A program made the translations under genes and the position numbers. The notes under the pieces are model-generated. The model was not told where the DNA came from. It did not search any database and was given only the letters and a program-made list of their open reading frames with translations. A DNA stretch of 64,000 nt from Colletotrichum lupini. Its lineage: Eukaryota; Ascomycota; Sordariomycetes; Glomerellales; Glomerellaceae. The stretch covers positions 310,001 through 374,000 of the forward strand of contig NC_064682.1 in NCBI RefSeq assembly GCF_023278565.1, given 5' to 3'. Positions 24,101-38,200 of the stretch are shown here, in pieces (the stretch's first letter is position 1; each line of letters opens with the position of its first letter).

Positions 24101-27100
24101 AAATATATAACGGCCCTTATTAATAATATTAAGTCGATCGAATTCATAATAAAAAAGGAAAAGAGGCTAGATATAGTAATCGTTAATAAAGAGGCCTAAA
24201 TTCGTTAAATAAGTAGAGATTTAACTTATAAGTAGGGTAACGGAAGAGGTAATACTATATTTATAAAAGAAATAGATATTAATTAAGTAACTACTCTAAA
24301 GAAGAGCGTACTAAATTATATAAATAATATAAAAGGTTAAGGGTAGTAAATAGTAAAACTAGCCCTCGTTAGTTTAACTAATTTTTTATTATATATAAGG
24401 GTAGATTTAGGGGTATAAAACTTAATAACGGTAGTTAAAATAGTAGTTTAAAGTATATACCCCCTATAAGAAATTCGGAAAATAAAGAAGATTTTACTCC
24501 TTATATTAACGAATTAGATTATAATAAAATTAATAATATTAACTACTCTTTTTTTACCCCGTTAGCTTTTAAAGGATATACAAAGCTAAATAAATAGAGG
24601 GTAGCGAAAGCTCTTAATAAGTAGGCTTTTATTTATAAATAATAAGAGAAGGTCCCTTAAATAACGGATATAGAGGCGGCCGAAAGGGCGAATTTAATAG
24701 GGCTAAAGCTTATTTTTTCAATAATTAAGGAGAAGATACTATCTTTTTTAATATTTAAAAAAAAAGAATATAATACTAAGTAAATCTAGGGGTAGCTAGA
24801 GGGGTCCTTTTTATACTACTTAGATCCCTTAAATACTAAGCTCGTATAAGTATTCTACGTAAATAAAAAGTACGGCTTAGATAATTTTTATAATATTATC
24901 CTAAATACTAGGGTATTATAATAGTTAATTAAAGGAAAAGGGTAATTCTAAGCGTTATAAAAGATCGCGCTAATAATACTTAATACGTTAATAATAAGTA
25001 TTATAAAGATTAGTTTCGGCCTAGGTAAGGAAATCGCCGCCCTAAGTATAATAGAAATAGAGATATATTTCGGAACGATAACTTTCTATATTTTACTTAT
25101 TAATACCCTATTTCTCTTATATTTAAAAAATATAAATTAACTAGGTATTATATTTAATAATATAAGGAATAGAATCTCTAATAATAAGTACTTCGAAATA
25201 GTTAAATAATAATAGGGGTATACGTTTATAAAGCTTATTAACGATACGAAGTTAATTAATTACTTAACAGAAAATAAGCTTAAAAAACTATATTAAAGAT
25301 TTAGGTACCCGTTAGTTATAAGGCTATATAACTTCCTAAAGTAATTAAGTAATAATAATATTGAAATAGGGGCGTTAGAGTAGTTAATAAAAGTATATTA
25401 TTAATACTAAATAAATACGCAGAGCCTACGTAGATTTAAATTTAAATTACGTAATAAGCTCAATTTTAACTAAGAAATCGTCGTTAATATTTTCTATTTA
25501 AATAGTTAGTTAGTATTATATATAATCGACGTAGCTATATCTTTCTAAGTAAGGTGATTCCTCTAGGATTTATAAATAAAAATAGTATAAGTAGCCCTAC
25601 GAAAAAGCTAGATTAATATATACTAAGGACTGCTAAATAGTATTAAAACCGACGTTAGTACTAGCTTTAAGTTAGTAGAATTTAGGGATAATACGACGGC
25701 TTATAGTATATAGCTAAAAGTCGTACCCGTTAAAGCGTACTATAATATTAAAAAAGTAAAAAGGGTATATTAGTAATTAAAAAGGGCGTTTAGAATTATT
25801 AAAAAAGAAAATCCGGACTCTACTAACGACGAATATTTCTAAATAGTACTTAAATATTATAATAATACTATAGGGCCTAATAAACTTATACTAACGTTAT
25901 TAGTATTTAGAGTATATTTAAAAACGACCTTAGCCTCGCTACTATTACTAAGTATAAGCTAACGAGCCTAAGTAGTTAAAAAAGTAATATAAGTATTATA
26001 TAAAATAAATATAAAAAAGTAAGTTAACGAGGTAATTATTACGTATAATAAGCCCAATATAGGGAGTAATTTAAATATATTACTAAATTTAGATATATAA
26101 ATATAGTATAAAATTACTTAATAATAAGCTAGGCTATATAAATTAATTTTTATTAACGAGCGCTCTTATATAGTTATAAAAGATCATAATTAGCTACTCG
26201 AAGTATTAATTATAGTAATTAAACCGTACTATATAGATCTTAATAAGGTAATTTCTAACTTATAAAAAGAAGAAGAGCTAGGGGAAACTATATAACCCGC
26301 GGTAGAAGTATAAGAAATTATCCTTAATAAAATCGTTATAATAATACTAATAAATAACGAGGAAAAGGAAATTACTAAAAAGGTACTAATACTATTAATA
26401 AGACGTCGTAAAAAACTACGATAGTAAGCCCTAACGTAGTAATTTATTATTAATAACGAAGTAATTAATACCTTTTATATAATAAAAAAGAAAGCCGATT
26501 TCGAGCTAATAATTGAACTACGTAAAGAAGGTATAATTATAATTATTAAAAAGCCGTATAAAGGATTAGATCTTATTAAAATAAATACTCTTTATAATTA
26601 AGGGGTTTATTAATTTATCCTATACGACTTAGAAAAATATATAAACCTCCGTATATTTAAATTATAAATAGCTCGTAAGATTAAAAAGAAAAGAATACCT
26701 TAGCTATACGAGAAGTCTAGATACGTAATTTAGGGGTATAATAATATTAAAAAAGCGACGCTACTTATATAATTACCTATTATATAGCGCTATAACTAAT
26801 AATTAATAATAATACTAATAATATTACTATAGAAAAAGGGATATAAGATTTAGAGCTACGATATTACCTAGGCCTATATTTAATTAGCTATAGGGCTTAT
26901 GAAAAAAGTCCTAGCCTATTTATTAAAGGAAATAGCTAATAAGTACTTAGAAAGTACGATTATTAAAGTACTTAAGCTATTATATAGGCTCGTAAAATCG
27001 GGTACTTATTAGTAGGCTACTTACTACGATTTTTATATTAATTAATTATTAATAATTACCTCTATATACGACCTGTGCTTATTAGTTATAGAGTACGAAG

Positions 27101-28191
27101 GCGACTAATTTAGGATCGTTAGAATATAAATTAATAATATATTAGGCCTATTTAATATTAATTTTATAAAAAAAGAGGATAAGGAGCTTTAAAAAGCGGG
27201 CTTTATAGCGAAACTAAAAGAGGTCCTTATAATAAATACCCCCTTAGTATTTAATAGCGGGATTTTTATAATTAAAAAGAAAACTATCGTTTTTTAATAA
27301 AAGGGGTAGGGTAAGAAGATTAACCTCGTTAATTTAAACGTAACTGATATTAAAAAGTAATATAAAGCTAAGCTCGCGCGAGGGGTATATATTATAAGTA
27401 TTTATTAGCTTAAAATAACTTTTAATTATATTAAAATAGCGTAGGCTATAGATTTAATTAAATAAGACGTTAAAGTACTTAATAAGTAGCTTAAGTAATA
27501 AAAAACGAATCTCGATCGAGGTCTTATTTACTACTTAATTAACTTTATAATTAATAAGCTCTACGTCTTCGTTAATAAATTATTTATAAATAATAACGAC
27601 CTTACTTCGTAATTAGGGTATATTATTATCCTGATTAATAAGAGTATAAGTAAGAGCGAATTTACTATATATAGTAATATAATCTACTACTTATTAACTA
27701 AAAATAAGTAAGTAATAAGAAGTATATTAGTATTAGAAGTTTATAATATAGTTAACGGCATTAACCTCTCTTATGCAATTTTAATAACGCTAAGGAAAAT
27801 TACTAATTAAATTAGCTTTTTACTTATTTTAACGGTTATTTATATTAATTCTTATTTATTATATAAATACCTCGTTAAATTAAGAACGACGAAGGAAAAG
27901 AGGCTTATAATCGATATTATAGCCCTTAAGTAATCGTATAAAAGGCACAAAATACTTAAAATCCGTTAAATTAATAATAAAAATAACCTCGTAAACGCTT
28001 TTATAAAAATAGTACTAAATAAGAAATTAGAGTAATTTATAAGTAATAAAAAAGTTATTATATAAATAGAGGGATAAGTTATATAAAAAGAATAAAAAAA
28101 AGGGGGAAAAAGAGACGACTTAATAAACGGGCCCGAGGTCGAATTATATTTCTAACTATAGCGATTAAATTAATAAAAAAAAAAAAGTTAG

Positions 28192-28396
28192 TATTAAATT
28201 AAAAGTCTAATTTAACCGTAGTATATAGCTAACTACGTAAGGGCTAATTAGGGGCCCTATTTATAATTATTATAGCTAGCCTAACCTACGGTTAGAACCT
28301 CTTTTTTATACTTATTACGTAAATATTTATATAGTTTAATTAATCTCTTCGTCAACTACGGTTCGAACCAACTACCCTATAATAGGGATACTGACA
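28192..28396 (+). repeat. Copia copy 2 LTR, right (3')
   Basis: 205 bp. The inner end reads TATTAAATT and the outer end keeps CA (CTGACA). Confidence 0.9.
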
Positions 28397-29398
28397 CTAT
28401 CACATCCAGAGCATTGACCACGGGGAAATTGCTGGCTGGAAACCCCATCACAGTGAGTCGCTTAATATCAGTTCGATTCCGTCCCAGACGTAATGATACT
28501 GACGCGCCACAGTGGAAAGACATCTAGAAGACGCACTACAGCATGGCCCTTTCGACTTTGTCTTGGTGGCTACGAAAAACTTGCCTGATGTGTACACGAT
28601 CCCAGATATCATTGGTCCCGCGATTGCACCCCAAACGTCAATCGTGCTCGTTCAGAACGGCATTGATATTGAGCCACCATTACTCGAAGCCTTTCCGAAC
28701 AACATCTTACTCTCAGGCGTCCCGCTGATAGGGTGCGAACTCAACGGACGCGAGATGTTGCATAATGACCCAGATATTCTTCAGCTTGCGTACTGGCCAA
28801 ATCCAAAGTTTACACCTGAGAACCAGAGCACCGCGTGCGCCGCATTTGCTCGGATTTACAACAATGGTGGTGCCAAATGCAACATCCAGACAGATATTTC
28901 TTGGTTCCGATGGCGAAAGCTCATCTGGAACGCTTCTTTTAACACCGTCTGTGCCATAACGAATTTGGACTCGGGCGCCATTCAGGATGCTGGTGGTCTG
29001 GACACCCTGATCCGCCCAGCCATGAGAGATGTTGTGGCAGTTGCCCAAGCAGCGGGGCATATCTTCTCCGATGAGATCTTGGATGACATGGTTGCATTCA
29101 CGCCCAAAGAAGCCCGTCTGAAGCCGAGTATGCAGGTTGACGCGGTGAGGCAGAAGCCAATGGAGATCGAGGTGATCTTGGGAAATCCTATCAAAACCGC
29201 GAAGAAACTTGGCGTGCTGGTTCCAACTTTGGAATTTCTCTACAGCCTTTTGCAAACCAAGCAGTGGAGTTTCTTGAATTTGGAGGAGTGAATCTTGTTT
29301 CCCATATTTCTTATGTGCTTATCGCAACCTATGTACAAGAAAAATATGCTTTTTCCATTCTTCGTTCCCTGTGTCGTTAAGAAGTACATGTAAGCCTC

Positions 29399-30131
29399 CT
29401 AGCGACGGATGTGCACTCTCATGTTCCCGTTGCCCCAAGCGTTGTTCTGACCGAAAACGAGACTGCCACGGGTGCAAGCGTCCATGATCTGGCCTGCCGA
29501 CCGGGCAACATTGCCGCAGGGACTGGATGTGTCCCTGGGAGGGTTGCCACCGGTAGCAACACCGGCGATCTGAGCCTGGCCACGGTGGCAGAAGACAGTG
29601 GCGCTGACGACGGCCTTGCACTCCACATTGGCGCGGGCAGCGATGAAGTCGATACACCAGACGGCATCAGCAACCTATCATAGGCAATCAATGTCAGTGA
29701 ATGCCTTTGATGAAAATACCATGATTCATCGTCGTGTGGTGGTTACAAGACCCTTTCGTGGTAGGCTGACGGAGGGATAGCTCAGAGTGACTTACAGAGG
29801 CAGCGTTATCGTTGTCGTTGAATGTGCAGCTGACATCCTGCTGGCGCTTCTCAAGACCATCTAGACAGTGACAAGTCAGCCATTGGTGGTTCTAGTTGCA
29901 AGGCAACATTAAGACAACAATGTATCACGAACCGCTTGAAGTCTGGTTGAATGCGAGAGCCATGGCCTCCTCGGGCGAAGGATGTTGCCCGTTGGGGTTG
30001 GCAATGATATCCTCAGCCCACTTCTCGAAAGAGAAGGGAACGTTCTGCTCGGTGGCCTCGGCAGCAGTAGGGGCGGCGGCAATGAGAGGGATAAGGGCCA
30101 GAAGGCCGGCGGCGCGGATGAGGTTAACCAT
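29399..30131 (-). CDS. Small secreted cysteine-containing pro-protein with Kex2 site (effector candidate)
   Basis: Three exons: 30131-29933, 29860-29796 and 29674-29399. The introns (29861-29932, GTTCGT..TAG; 29675-29795, GTAAGT..TAG) join in phase to give 179 residues. The N-terminus is a clear signal peptide (AAGLLALIPLIAAAPTAA). A propeptide of about 50 residues ends in DGLEKR, a typical Kex2 cleavage site spanning the first splice junction, and the mature domain starts QQDVSC. The mature part (about 105 residues) contains five Cys residues and the segments AVWCIDFIAARANVEC, VFCHRGQAQIAGV, SSPCGNVARSAGQIMDACT and NNAWGNGNMRVHI. No enzyme family was recognised. The design (signal, pro-region, compact Cys-containing domain) fits fungal secreted effectors or antimicrobial-type proteins, which is an inference. 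A TATA box lies about 100 bases upstream. Confidence 0.8.
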
Positions 30132-30230
30132 TTTGTCAGTGAAGAGATATTATGTTAGGTTGTTTGAAGAATGATGAGTTGTGGCAATGATCTGAAGAGA
30201 AATGACGCAGCTAGGTGTCCGCGATGGAGC

Positions 30231-30238
30231 TATTTATA
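30231..30238 (-). promoter_or_regulatory. TATA box of the small secreted protein gene
   Basis: On the minus strand this reads GGTATAAATAGC, about 100 bases before the ATG at 30131, a normal spacing for a strong fungal core promoter. Confidence 0.55.
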
Positions 30239-31390
30239 CCCACCGAGATAAAATTCTCGAGGTGCCTTGAGAACTCACTGAGGAGGGCGTTAGACGAGAG
30301 GATGTCACGCTTGCCACTTCTGGAAGTTTTATGGACATCTAGACCTGCACCGCTGTCGAAGGAAGGATCTAAAGTTTTCGAGGAAGGCTGGCTCAGCTGC
30401 AAGGAGTTGGATCCTCACGATGGGGCTGACATTGCCGCAAATCGTTAACTGGGAATCCAGTCTAATACATGCACGGCTCAGTCTCTTGACCGGACAACTT
30501 CAATACACCTCACACTCACCATCAATGAGTCCGCGTTAGCACGTTGGGGAGCTCATATCTAAACCACAGAACCCGGTAAAGTCTTGGACGTGGATATTGG
30601 CAATCTCTTACTTCTGTCCAATACTCAAGTGATTACGTGGCATTTCTTTCGTTCCCCAGTATCTGCTAAAGCTTGATTTATCGCAATTCATTCTCTGCCT
30701 GACATGAAGTCTTCGTTTCCTGCGAAAATAAAACTTGATGTCTGGTCGCCAAGCCTCGGCTCCCATCTGTGACCTGGCAGCCCCAGTCTCACAGTAAGAT
30801 CAACAAGCCCATCGGCAGCAACGGGTCAGAGTGGCTACCCTTGGCAACTTGCCATTGTCTTGAGCTTAGGGCTAGACTATAAGCAATACGAGGAACACTA
30901 CCATGGTTACCAGAGCCGGAAAGAGCCCAATTGGACATCTCGCAATTGAACGCGAGGATCTTACTTAGGCACCCGCAATCCGAGATCTCGGCAGGTTTCC
31001 CATAGGCTCGCTCGGGTGGCATAGATTAAGTTGAATGGGTCTCGGCACGACCCAGTGGCGGTGTATCAGCACTTGTTGAAATAAGCAGGTCCAGGGCGGG
31101 GAATTGGCTTTTAGAGGCATAGGGCGAAAGGACCCGCTGAAACGGTCCGAAGCGTGATACTTTTCAAGTTGTTCCCCTCAGTTCTGACTGCGAGGAACCC
31201 TCTCAAGAACCTTCCAGTGCGGGGCCAGGTAAGCTCTTCACAGAGTCCAAAAGTACATAAAACAAGCGAAGTACACTTCCTATGTTATTTATTCCCCAGA
31301 AGAACGTAAGAGTTGGATAGAAGTGGTTTGATGCTGGACTTTAAGAGATAACCGGTGACAATCCAAAACCCTGATACATTTTAACTCTTT
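30239..31390. other. Intergenic, no gene seen
   Basis: About 1.15 kb of ordinary composition. Short frames at 30215-30448 and 30789-31022 show no domain, signal peptide or splice support. Confidence 0.5.
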
Positions 31391-32038
31391 CTACTCTAGA
31401 AGGCCACCCAACAGCCCAACAGCATTTTCGCGGGTCTTCAAGGATTTCTTAAGCCAGCAATTCCCATTATACCCCCCTGTGGTGTCCAGATTTCGATTGA
31501 AAACTGCTGCAAGGCACACTCTGGACCCCCTATATCGATTGTATGACGCACAAGCCCTCAAACAATCTAAATACGAGTGGGCCACAATGGCTACTATGTC
31601 GTTCGTTTCCCCTGGTCCGTAATTCGTCCCGCAATGAACCGTAAACTTTGCCTCTTCGTCGCATAGTTTTATTGTTTCTGATCTGCCGTCTATGTTGGAG
31701 CAGTGAGGGTCGAGTATCTCTATGTGTTGTGTTGGCACCTCTGATGAGTTTCCGGTGGTTGAGGACAAGACAGACCTGGTCGTTGATCATTAGTCTATTG
31801 GACGTCTCATCACTTGTCAACTTTATGAAAAGGAAGTCATACTCTCTCGCTTTTTTCACAGCCAACGTGCCACCCACACCACCGCCAATAGCTGCTGTCA
31901 CCAAAACCACGACCAGCAAAACACTAAGAACGAACGTCGCTGGCCTCAATCCGAGGATTGCACGCTTTTTTGTCGAAGAGTCTGGGATTTTCGATTCCAG
32001 AACATGCTGAACCGGATGATCACATACAAGAGCCACTT

Positions 32039-32243
32039 TGTCGGATTAGAAGTCCAATTCGACCGCGGCATATAGCCGACTGCGCAGGGGCTAATTAGGG
32101 GCCCTATTTATAATTATTATAGCTAGCCTAACTTACGGTTAGAACCTCCTTTTTATACCTACTACGTAAATATTTATATAGTTTAATTAATCTCTTCGTT
32201 AACTACGGTTCGAACTAACTATTTTATAATAAGGATATTAATA
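32039..32243 (+). repeat. Copia copy 3 LTR, left (5')
   Basis: 205 bp. The outer ~60 bases next to the host gene keep CA/TG dinucleotides (TGTCGGATTAG.., GACTGCGCAGG). Confidence 0.9.
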
Positions 32244-35200
32244 TTAATTAATAGTTAAATTCTATTATTATAAATTAGTAAGGTGTTTTACTATATAAAA
32301 AAAACGACCTCTTAATATTATATAGGATAGGAGATTTATACTAATTAACCTTATAAAGATAAATAAAAAAAGAGGCAATTCTTAAATACCGTATAGAATT
32401 AAGTAATTATAGCTTTTTATTACTTATAAGAGGTTAATGTTTATTATATTAAATTATATTAATTAACGGAACTACTTGAGTAACTAGCCTTTTATTATTA
32501 CCCCGAGTAGCTTTTTTACTAAACGACTTTTTTATAGCCGGCCTATAATTAGAAATTAATTAGTTAAATTAGTAAAAGAAAATATCTATACGACGACTAC
32601 TTACTTAATTAATTAATATAATAAACGAGCTTAATAATATAATATAAAAAAGTACCGCGCGATTAAAAAAGGGGATTTTTAAACGTAAATATTTTTATTT
32701 AGTAATAAAGGTAACCTTATAGGAGTTATTAAGCTAAGAAATTTATAGTATATAAAAAAGTCTATTATTATAAGGATTTTATAAGTACGACCTTAAGCTT
32801 ATAATTTAAATAACCTCTTTATAGCTCTCTTTACTACCCCCTAAGTATTATTTAAGAATATAATATAGGGGACGGTTTAATAAAAGAGGAGGGGATTTAA
32901 AAGTCTTAATAATATTAAATTAAGAGTATTACGGATTTTAGAAATTAACTTAAGAAGAAGGCGGCTATTCTAAAGTAGTCCTACGACCTCTTACTAAAGT
33001 TATTATTAACCTAAGAAAAGGTTAAAAAGACGAAGATCTAAGGGGAAAAGAAAAGAATCTTCTAAAGGGCTACTTAAGGGCTTTTTTTTATATTAGCTCT
33101 TAATACGAGATTATTAATTTTAAAAAATTAACTAAGTAATAAAAAGGATTATTAGTAAGCGATAATTACTTAATTATAATTAAGTTATAAAAAAGACTAC
33201 TTAAAAGATATAAAATAGGGTACCGAGAGGCTATAAAAAATAAGATCTCTAAGGTATCTAACCCTACTACGTATAAATAATAAGTAAGTATTTTTAATAA
33301 GTCCTTAAAATATACGATTTTATAAAAAAGAGGGCTTAATTTTATTAACTATACTTAACGGCTTATATAGTTTTTAATAGCTTATATAGCTTTTTTATAA
33401 GCTATTTAGTATTTATTTTTAACTATTTTTATAAAATACTACTCTAAAAGAAATAAGTTAAAAAAGGAAGCTATTTAGAAATTATAAAGAGCACGAGGCT
33501 TAGGAAGCTAAAAATATATAGGATAATAAAAATCGGTAACTAGCAAAGATCCTAAGACTAATAATTATATTTTTTTATAGTAATATAAACGTTTATTATT
33601 ACTATTATAAAAAGGAACTATTAAAACCTACCCTTTTATATTAAATAAAAAGGAGGATCTTAGTAAGTATAATAGCTAGTAATTTAAAAAGGTAGTAGTA
33701 ATTATTAAAAATAATAAAAACGAGAGTAATAGTAAAATAACGAGAGGAAGTAAGAATCTCTTAAACCTTAATAAATTCGTTAAGTAGCGAAAGTACGGAT
33801 TTATTATAACTAGCGCGCAGATTAAATATATCCTTATTAAAATTAAACACGCTAGTAATTATTAATATGGATATAAGCTAGAGTACGACCCTTAGTAAGT
33901 TAGGGTAAAGAAGAAGAGGATAAAACCCGATTTTAAATAAAATCTTAATCTCTTATAAATAAGTAAATATTAACTTAGATTATTAGGGGACATAAATATA
34001 TAAAATTACGGATTAGCTTAATAATAAGTAAATTAACGTAGTATTAATCTATTTAACTAAGGTTTATAAAAAAAAGGGGCTATAGGGGTAACCCCTATTT
34101 TACGAGATCGTAAACGACCTTAGTTACTAACTAAATAAATAGTTCGCGAGCATAAGCTTAAGAATTATAAAAGTAATTAATAAATTCTTTTATAAGCAAG
34201 GGGTATTATTAGCGTAATTATAATCGCGAGAGCTATATAAAATATTAATAATAATAATTATAAAAGAGGAATTCGTACTATAGAACTAGGTATAGGTTAA
34301 TAAAGTATATAATCGCTTTAACGAATTTAAAAAAAGAGTAAATAACTTAGATTTCTTTTTTATAATTACTAACGGAAATCTATTGTTATAAAAGGATATA
34401 CCGAGATAAAATATAGTATTAAAAGTACGATAATTAATAATTCTGCTTATTTCGATTTATAATTTATTACCGCTACTAATACGAAATTCGGCACCGATTA
34501 GCTAATAAGAAAGGAAGTAAACGACCTAAAGTTATTAATAATACATAGCGACGTAAGGATCGTATATAAATATTAAAAATTTAGTAATAAATACGAGGTA
34601 ATTTATAAACTTTAAAAAGATCTTCCTAAAAGAGAAATTATATTCTGGGGGGAAGTATAAGGTTTTATAAAAAACCCTAATAATATGTTATAATTATTAC
34701 GAAAAAGTGGGAATTAGGGAATATTAGTATTATTTAGTAATTAATATTATACTCGTAAGCAAAGCCTTTAATTATTATTATAAAGCGGTACGTAATTTTA
34801 ATTAAAACGACTTTTTTAATATAATTAACGTAATCCGAAGCTACTTTAAGACTTATAATAAGAACCTAGAGCTCCTATCTAAGCTACGAGCAATTTCTTT
34901 TATATTTATAGCTAGGATAATAGAAAGTAAATTGCGAGTAGAAATACTTAAAGAGCTTATTAATTAAATTAATAAGCTAGCGAAAACCTAGCTAAATAAG
35001 GGGATAAATAAGTAGAAAGTTAGATATTTTTATACCGTAGTTTAGTATATATGAAAAATAAAAATAACCCTATACTAAGTACCTAAAGACTACGAGACGC
35101 TCTACTCGAAGCTAAGATCTAGCTTTAATATTAAAATAAGAATACTGCGCTAAACCTATTTCTAAGTATATAACGGCCCTTATTAATAATATTAAGTTAA

Positions 35201-38200
35201 TTAAACGTATAATAGGAAAAGAAAAGAGGCTAGATATAGTAATCGCTAATAAAGAGGCCTAAATACGTTAAATAGGTAGAGATTTAACTTATAAATAAGG
35301 TAATAGAAAAGGTAATATTATATTTATAAAAAAGATAGATATTAATTAAGTAACTATTTTAAAAAAGAGCGTACTAAATTGTACGAATAGTATAAAAAGT
35401 TGAGAGTAGTAAATAGTAAAACTAGCCCTCGTTAGTTTAATTAATTCTTTATTATATATAAAAGTAGATCTAGGGGTACGGAACTTAGTAACGGTAGTTA
35501 AAGTAGTAGCTTAAAATATATACCCCTTATAAGAGATTTAGAAAATAAGGAAAATCTTACCCCCTATATTAACGAATTAGATTATAATAAAATCGATAAT
35601 ATTAACTACTCTTTTTTTACCTTATTAGCTTTTAGAGGATATACGAGGCTAAATAAATAGAAAGTAATAAAAGCTCTTAATAAGTAAGCTTTTATTTATA
35701 AATAGTAAGGGAAGGTCCTTTAGATAACGAATACGGAAGTAGCTAAAAAGGCGAATTTAATAGGGCTAAAGCCTATTCTCTTAATAATTAAAAAAAAAAC
35801 GCTATCTCTCTTAATATTTAAAAAAAAGGAATATAGTACTAAGTATATCTAGGGGTAGCTAAAGGGGTCCTTTTTATACTACTTAAATCCCTTAAATACT
35901 AAGCTTATATAAGTATTCTATACGAGTAAAAGGTACGGCCTAAATAATTTCTATAGGATTATCCTAAATACTAAGGTATTATAATAATTAATTAAAAAAA
36001 AAGGGTAATTCTAAGCGCTATAAAAGATCGCGCTAGTAATACTTAATATATTAATAATAAGTATTACGAGGATTAGTTTCGGCTTAGGTAAGGAAATCGG
36101 TACCCTAGGTATAGTAAAAGTAGAGACGTACTTCGGAACGATAACTTTTTATATTTTACTTATTAATACCCTATTTCTCTTATATCTAAAAAATATAGAT
36201 CGACTAGGTATTATATTTAATAATATAAAGAATAAAATCTCTAGCGGTAAGTATTTTAAAATAGTTAAACGACGATGGGGGTATGTATTTATAAAGCTTA
36301 TTAATAATACGAAATTAATTAATTATTTAATAAAAAGTGAGCTTAGAAAATTATATTAGAGATTTAAGTACCCGTTAGTTATGAGGCTATATAACCTTTT
36401 AAAGTAATTAAATAATAATAATATTAAAATAGGGGCGCTAGAGTAGTTAATAAAAGTATATTACTAATACTAAATAAATACGTAGAGCTTATATAAATTT
36501 AAGTTTAAATTACGTAATAAGCTTAACTTTAACTAGGAAATCGTTATCGATATTTTCTATTTAAATAGTCGGCTAGTATTATATATAATTAACGTAGTTA
36601 TATCTTTTTAAATAGGGTAATTCCTCCGGGATTTATAAATAAAAATAGTATAAGTAGCCCTATAAAAAAGCTAGATCGATATATACTAAGGATTACTAAA
36701 TAGTATTAAAACCGACGCTAGTATTAGCTTTAAGTTAGTAGAATTTAAGGATAATACGACGGCCTATAGTATATAGCTAAAAATCGTACTTATTAAAGCG
36801 TACTATAATATTAAAAAGGTAAAGAGAGTATATTAATAATTAAAAAGGGCGTTTAGAATTATTAAAGAAGAAAATCCGGATTTTACTAATAACGAATACC
36901 TCTAGATAGTATTTAAATACTATAACGATATTATAAGGCCTAACGGACTTATACTAACGCTATTAATATTTAGAGTATATTTAAGAACGACCTTAGCCTC
37001 GCTACTATTACTAAATATAAACTAACGAGCCTAAGTAATTAAAAAAGTAATACGGGTATTACGTAAAATAAATATAGAAAAATAAGTTAATAAAGTAATT
37101 ACTATACGTAATAGGTCTAATATAGGGGATAATCTACATATATTACTAAATTTAGATATATAAGTATAGTACAAAATTACCTAATAATAAGCTAGGCTAT
37201 ATAAGTTAATTTCCGTTAACGAGCGCTCTTATATAGTTATAAAAAATCGCAACTAGCTACTTAAAGTATTGATTATAGTAATTAGACCGTATTATATAAA
37301 TTTTAACGAGGTAATTTTTAACTTATAAAAAGAAAAAGAGCTAGGGGAAACTATATAACCCGCGGTAGAGGTATAAGAAATTATCCTTAACGAAATTATT
37401 ATAATAGTATTAATAAACGACAAAGAAGAGGAAATTGCTAAAAGGGTACTAATATTACTAGCGAGACGTTATAAAAAACTATAATAGTAAGCCCTAACGC
37501 GGCAATTTATTATTAGTAACGAGGTAATTAATACCTTTTATATAATAAAAGAGAAAGCCGATTTCGAGCTAGCGGTTAAATTACGTAAAGAAGGTATAAT
37601 TATAATTACTAAAAAGCCGTATAAGGGATTAGATCTTATTAAAGTAAATACTTTTCGTAATCGAGGGGTCTATCGATTTATTTTATATAACTTAGAAAAA
37701 TATATAAACCTCTATATATTTAAATTATAAATAGTTTATAAGATTAAAAAGAAAAGAATACCCTAGCTATATAAGAAGTTTAAATACGTAATTTAGGGGT
37801 ACGGCGATATTAAAAAGGTAACGCTACTTATATAATTACTTACTATATAGCACTATAACTAATAATTAATAATAATATTAATAATATTATTACAGAAGAA
37901 AGGATACGAGATTTAGAGCCGTAATATTACCTAGGCCTATACCTAATTAGCCATAGGGCTCATAAGGAAAATCCTAGCCTATTTACTAAAAGAAATAGTT
38001 AGTAAGTACTTAAAAAGCACGATTATTAAAGTACTTAAGCCACTATATAGGCTCGTAAAATTAGGTACTTATTAGGGGGCTACTTATTATAATTTTTATA
38101 TTAATTAACTATTAATAATTACCTCTACGTACGACCCGTACCTACTAGTTACGGAGTACGAAAGCGACTAATTTAGGATTATTAAAATATAGACTAACGA

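Larger units (their letters stand above)
20981..28396 (+). mobile_element. Ty1/Copia LTR retrotransposon, copy 2 (7,416 bp, RIP-inactivated), inside a gene
   Basis: 205-bp LTRs lie at 20981-21185 and 28192-28396, flanked by a perfect CTATC duplication (20976-20980 and 28397-28401). The coding strand is plus. Reading through stops, 27540-28030 shows a Copia RNase H (order LYVFVNK, EFTIYSN, VYNIVNG, INSYLLYKYLVKL, EKRLIIDI), 26450-26700 a reverse-transcriptase N-terminal part, and about 25060-25170 the protease/pre-integrase segment. An A-rich polypurine tract (about 28173-28187) precedes the 3' LTR. The interior lacks CA/TG almost completely. It lies in the same sense as the ketopantoate-reductase-like gene it splits. 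Confidence 0.95.
20839..29291 (+). pseudogene. 2-dehydropantoate 2-reductase (ketopantoate reductase)-like gene split by Copia copy 2
   Basis: The first part (20839-20980) starts at ATG and encodes the NADP-binding Rossmann opening KVLIVGCGSIGTMCAFAL. After 47 codons the frame enters the LTR and stops five codons later. Beyond the element the frame resumes at 28402-28452 (QSIDHGEIAGW), then a 60-base intron (28453-28512, GTGAGT..CACAG, branch CTGAC), then 28513-29291. Ignoring the element and one CTATC copy, the parts join exactly in frame to 323 residues, the usual family length. Family features in the second part are FVLVATKNLPDV, VLVQNGID, the catalytic-domain motif WRKLIWNASFNTVCAI and a C-terminal helical domain. 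The family reduces ketopantoate to pantoate with NADPH in pantothenate synthesis. Fungal genomes carry several homologues of unknown substrate. As it stands the gene cannot make a normal protein. Confidence 0.88.

Noticed and set aside
20981..28396. Element acting as a giant intron that is spliced out
   Set aside because: No donor or acceptor lies at the junctions, and precise LTR-element removal is not a known process. It is left as a test in the timing finding only.
28512..29291. Ketopantoate-reductase-like frame starting at GTG 28512 as a complete gene
   Set aside because: The GTG is part of a CACAG splice acceptor. The protein would lack the Rossmann motif, which is found at 20839 on the other side of the element.
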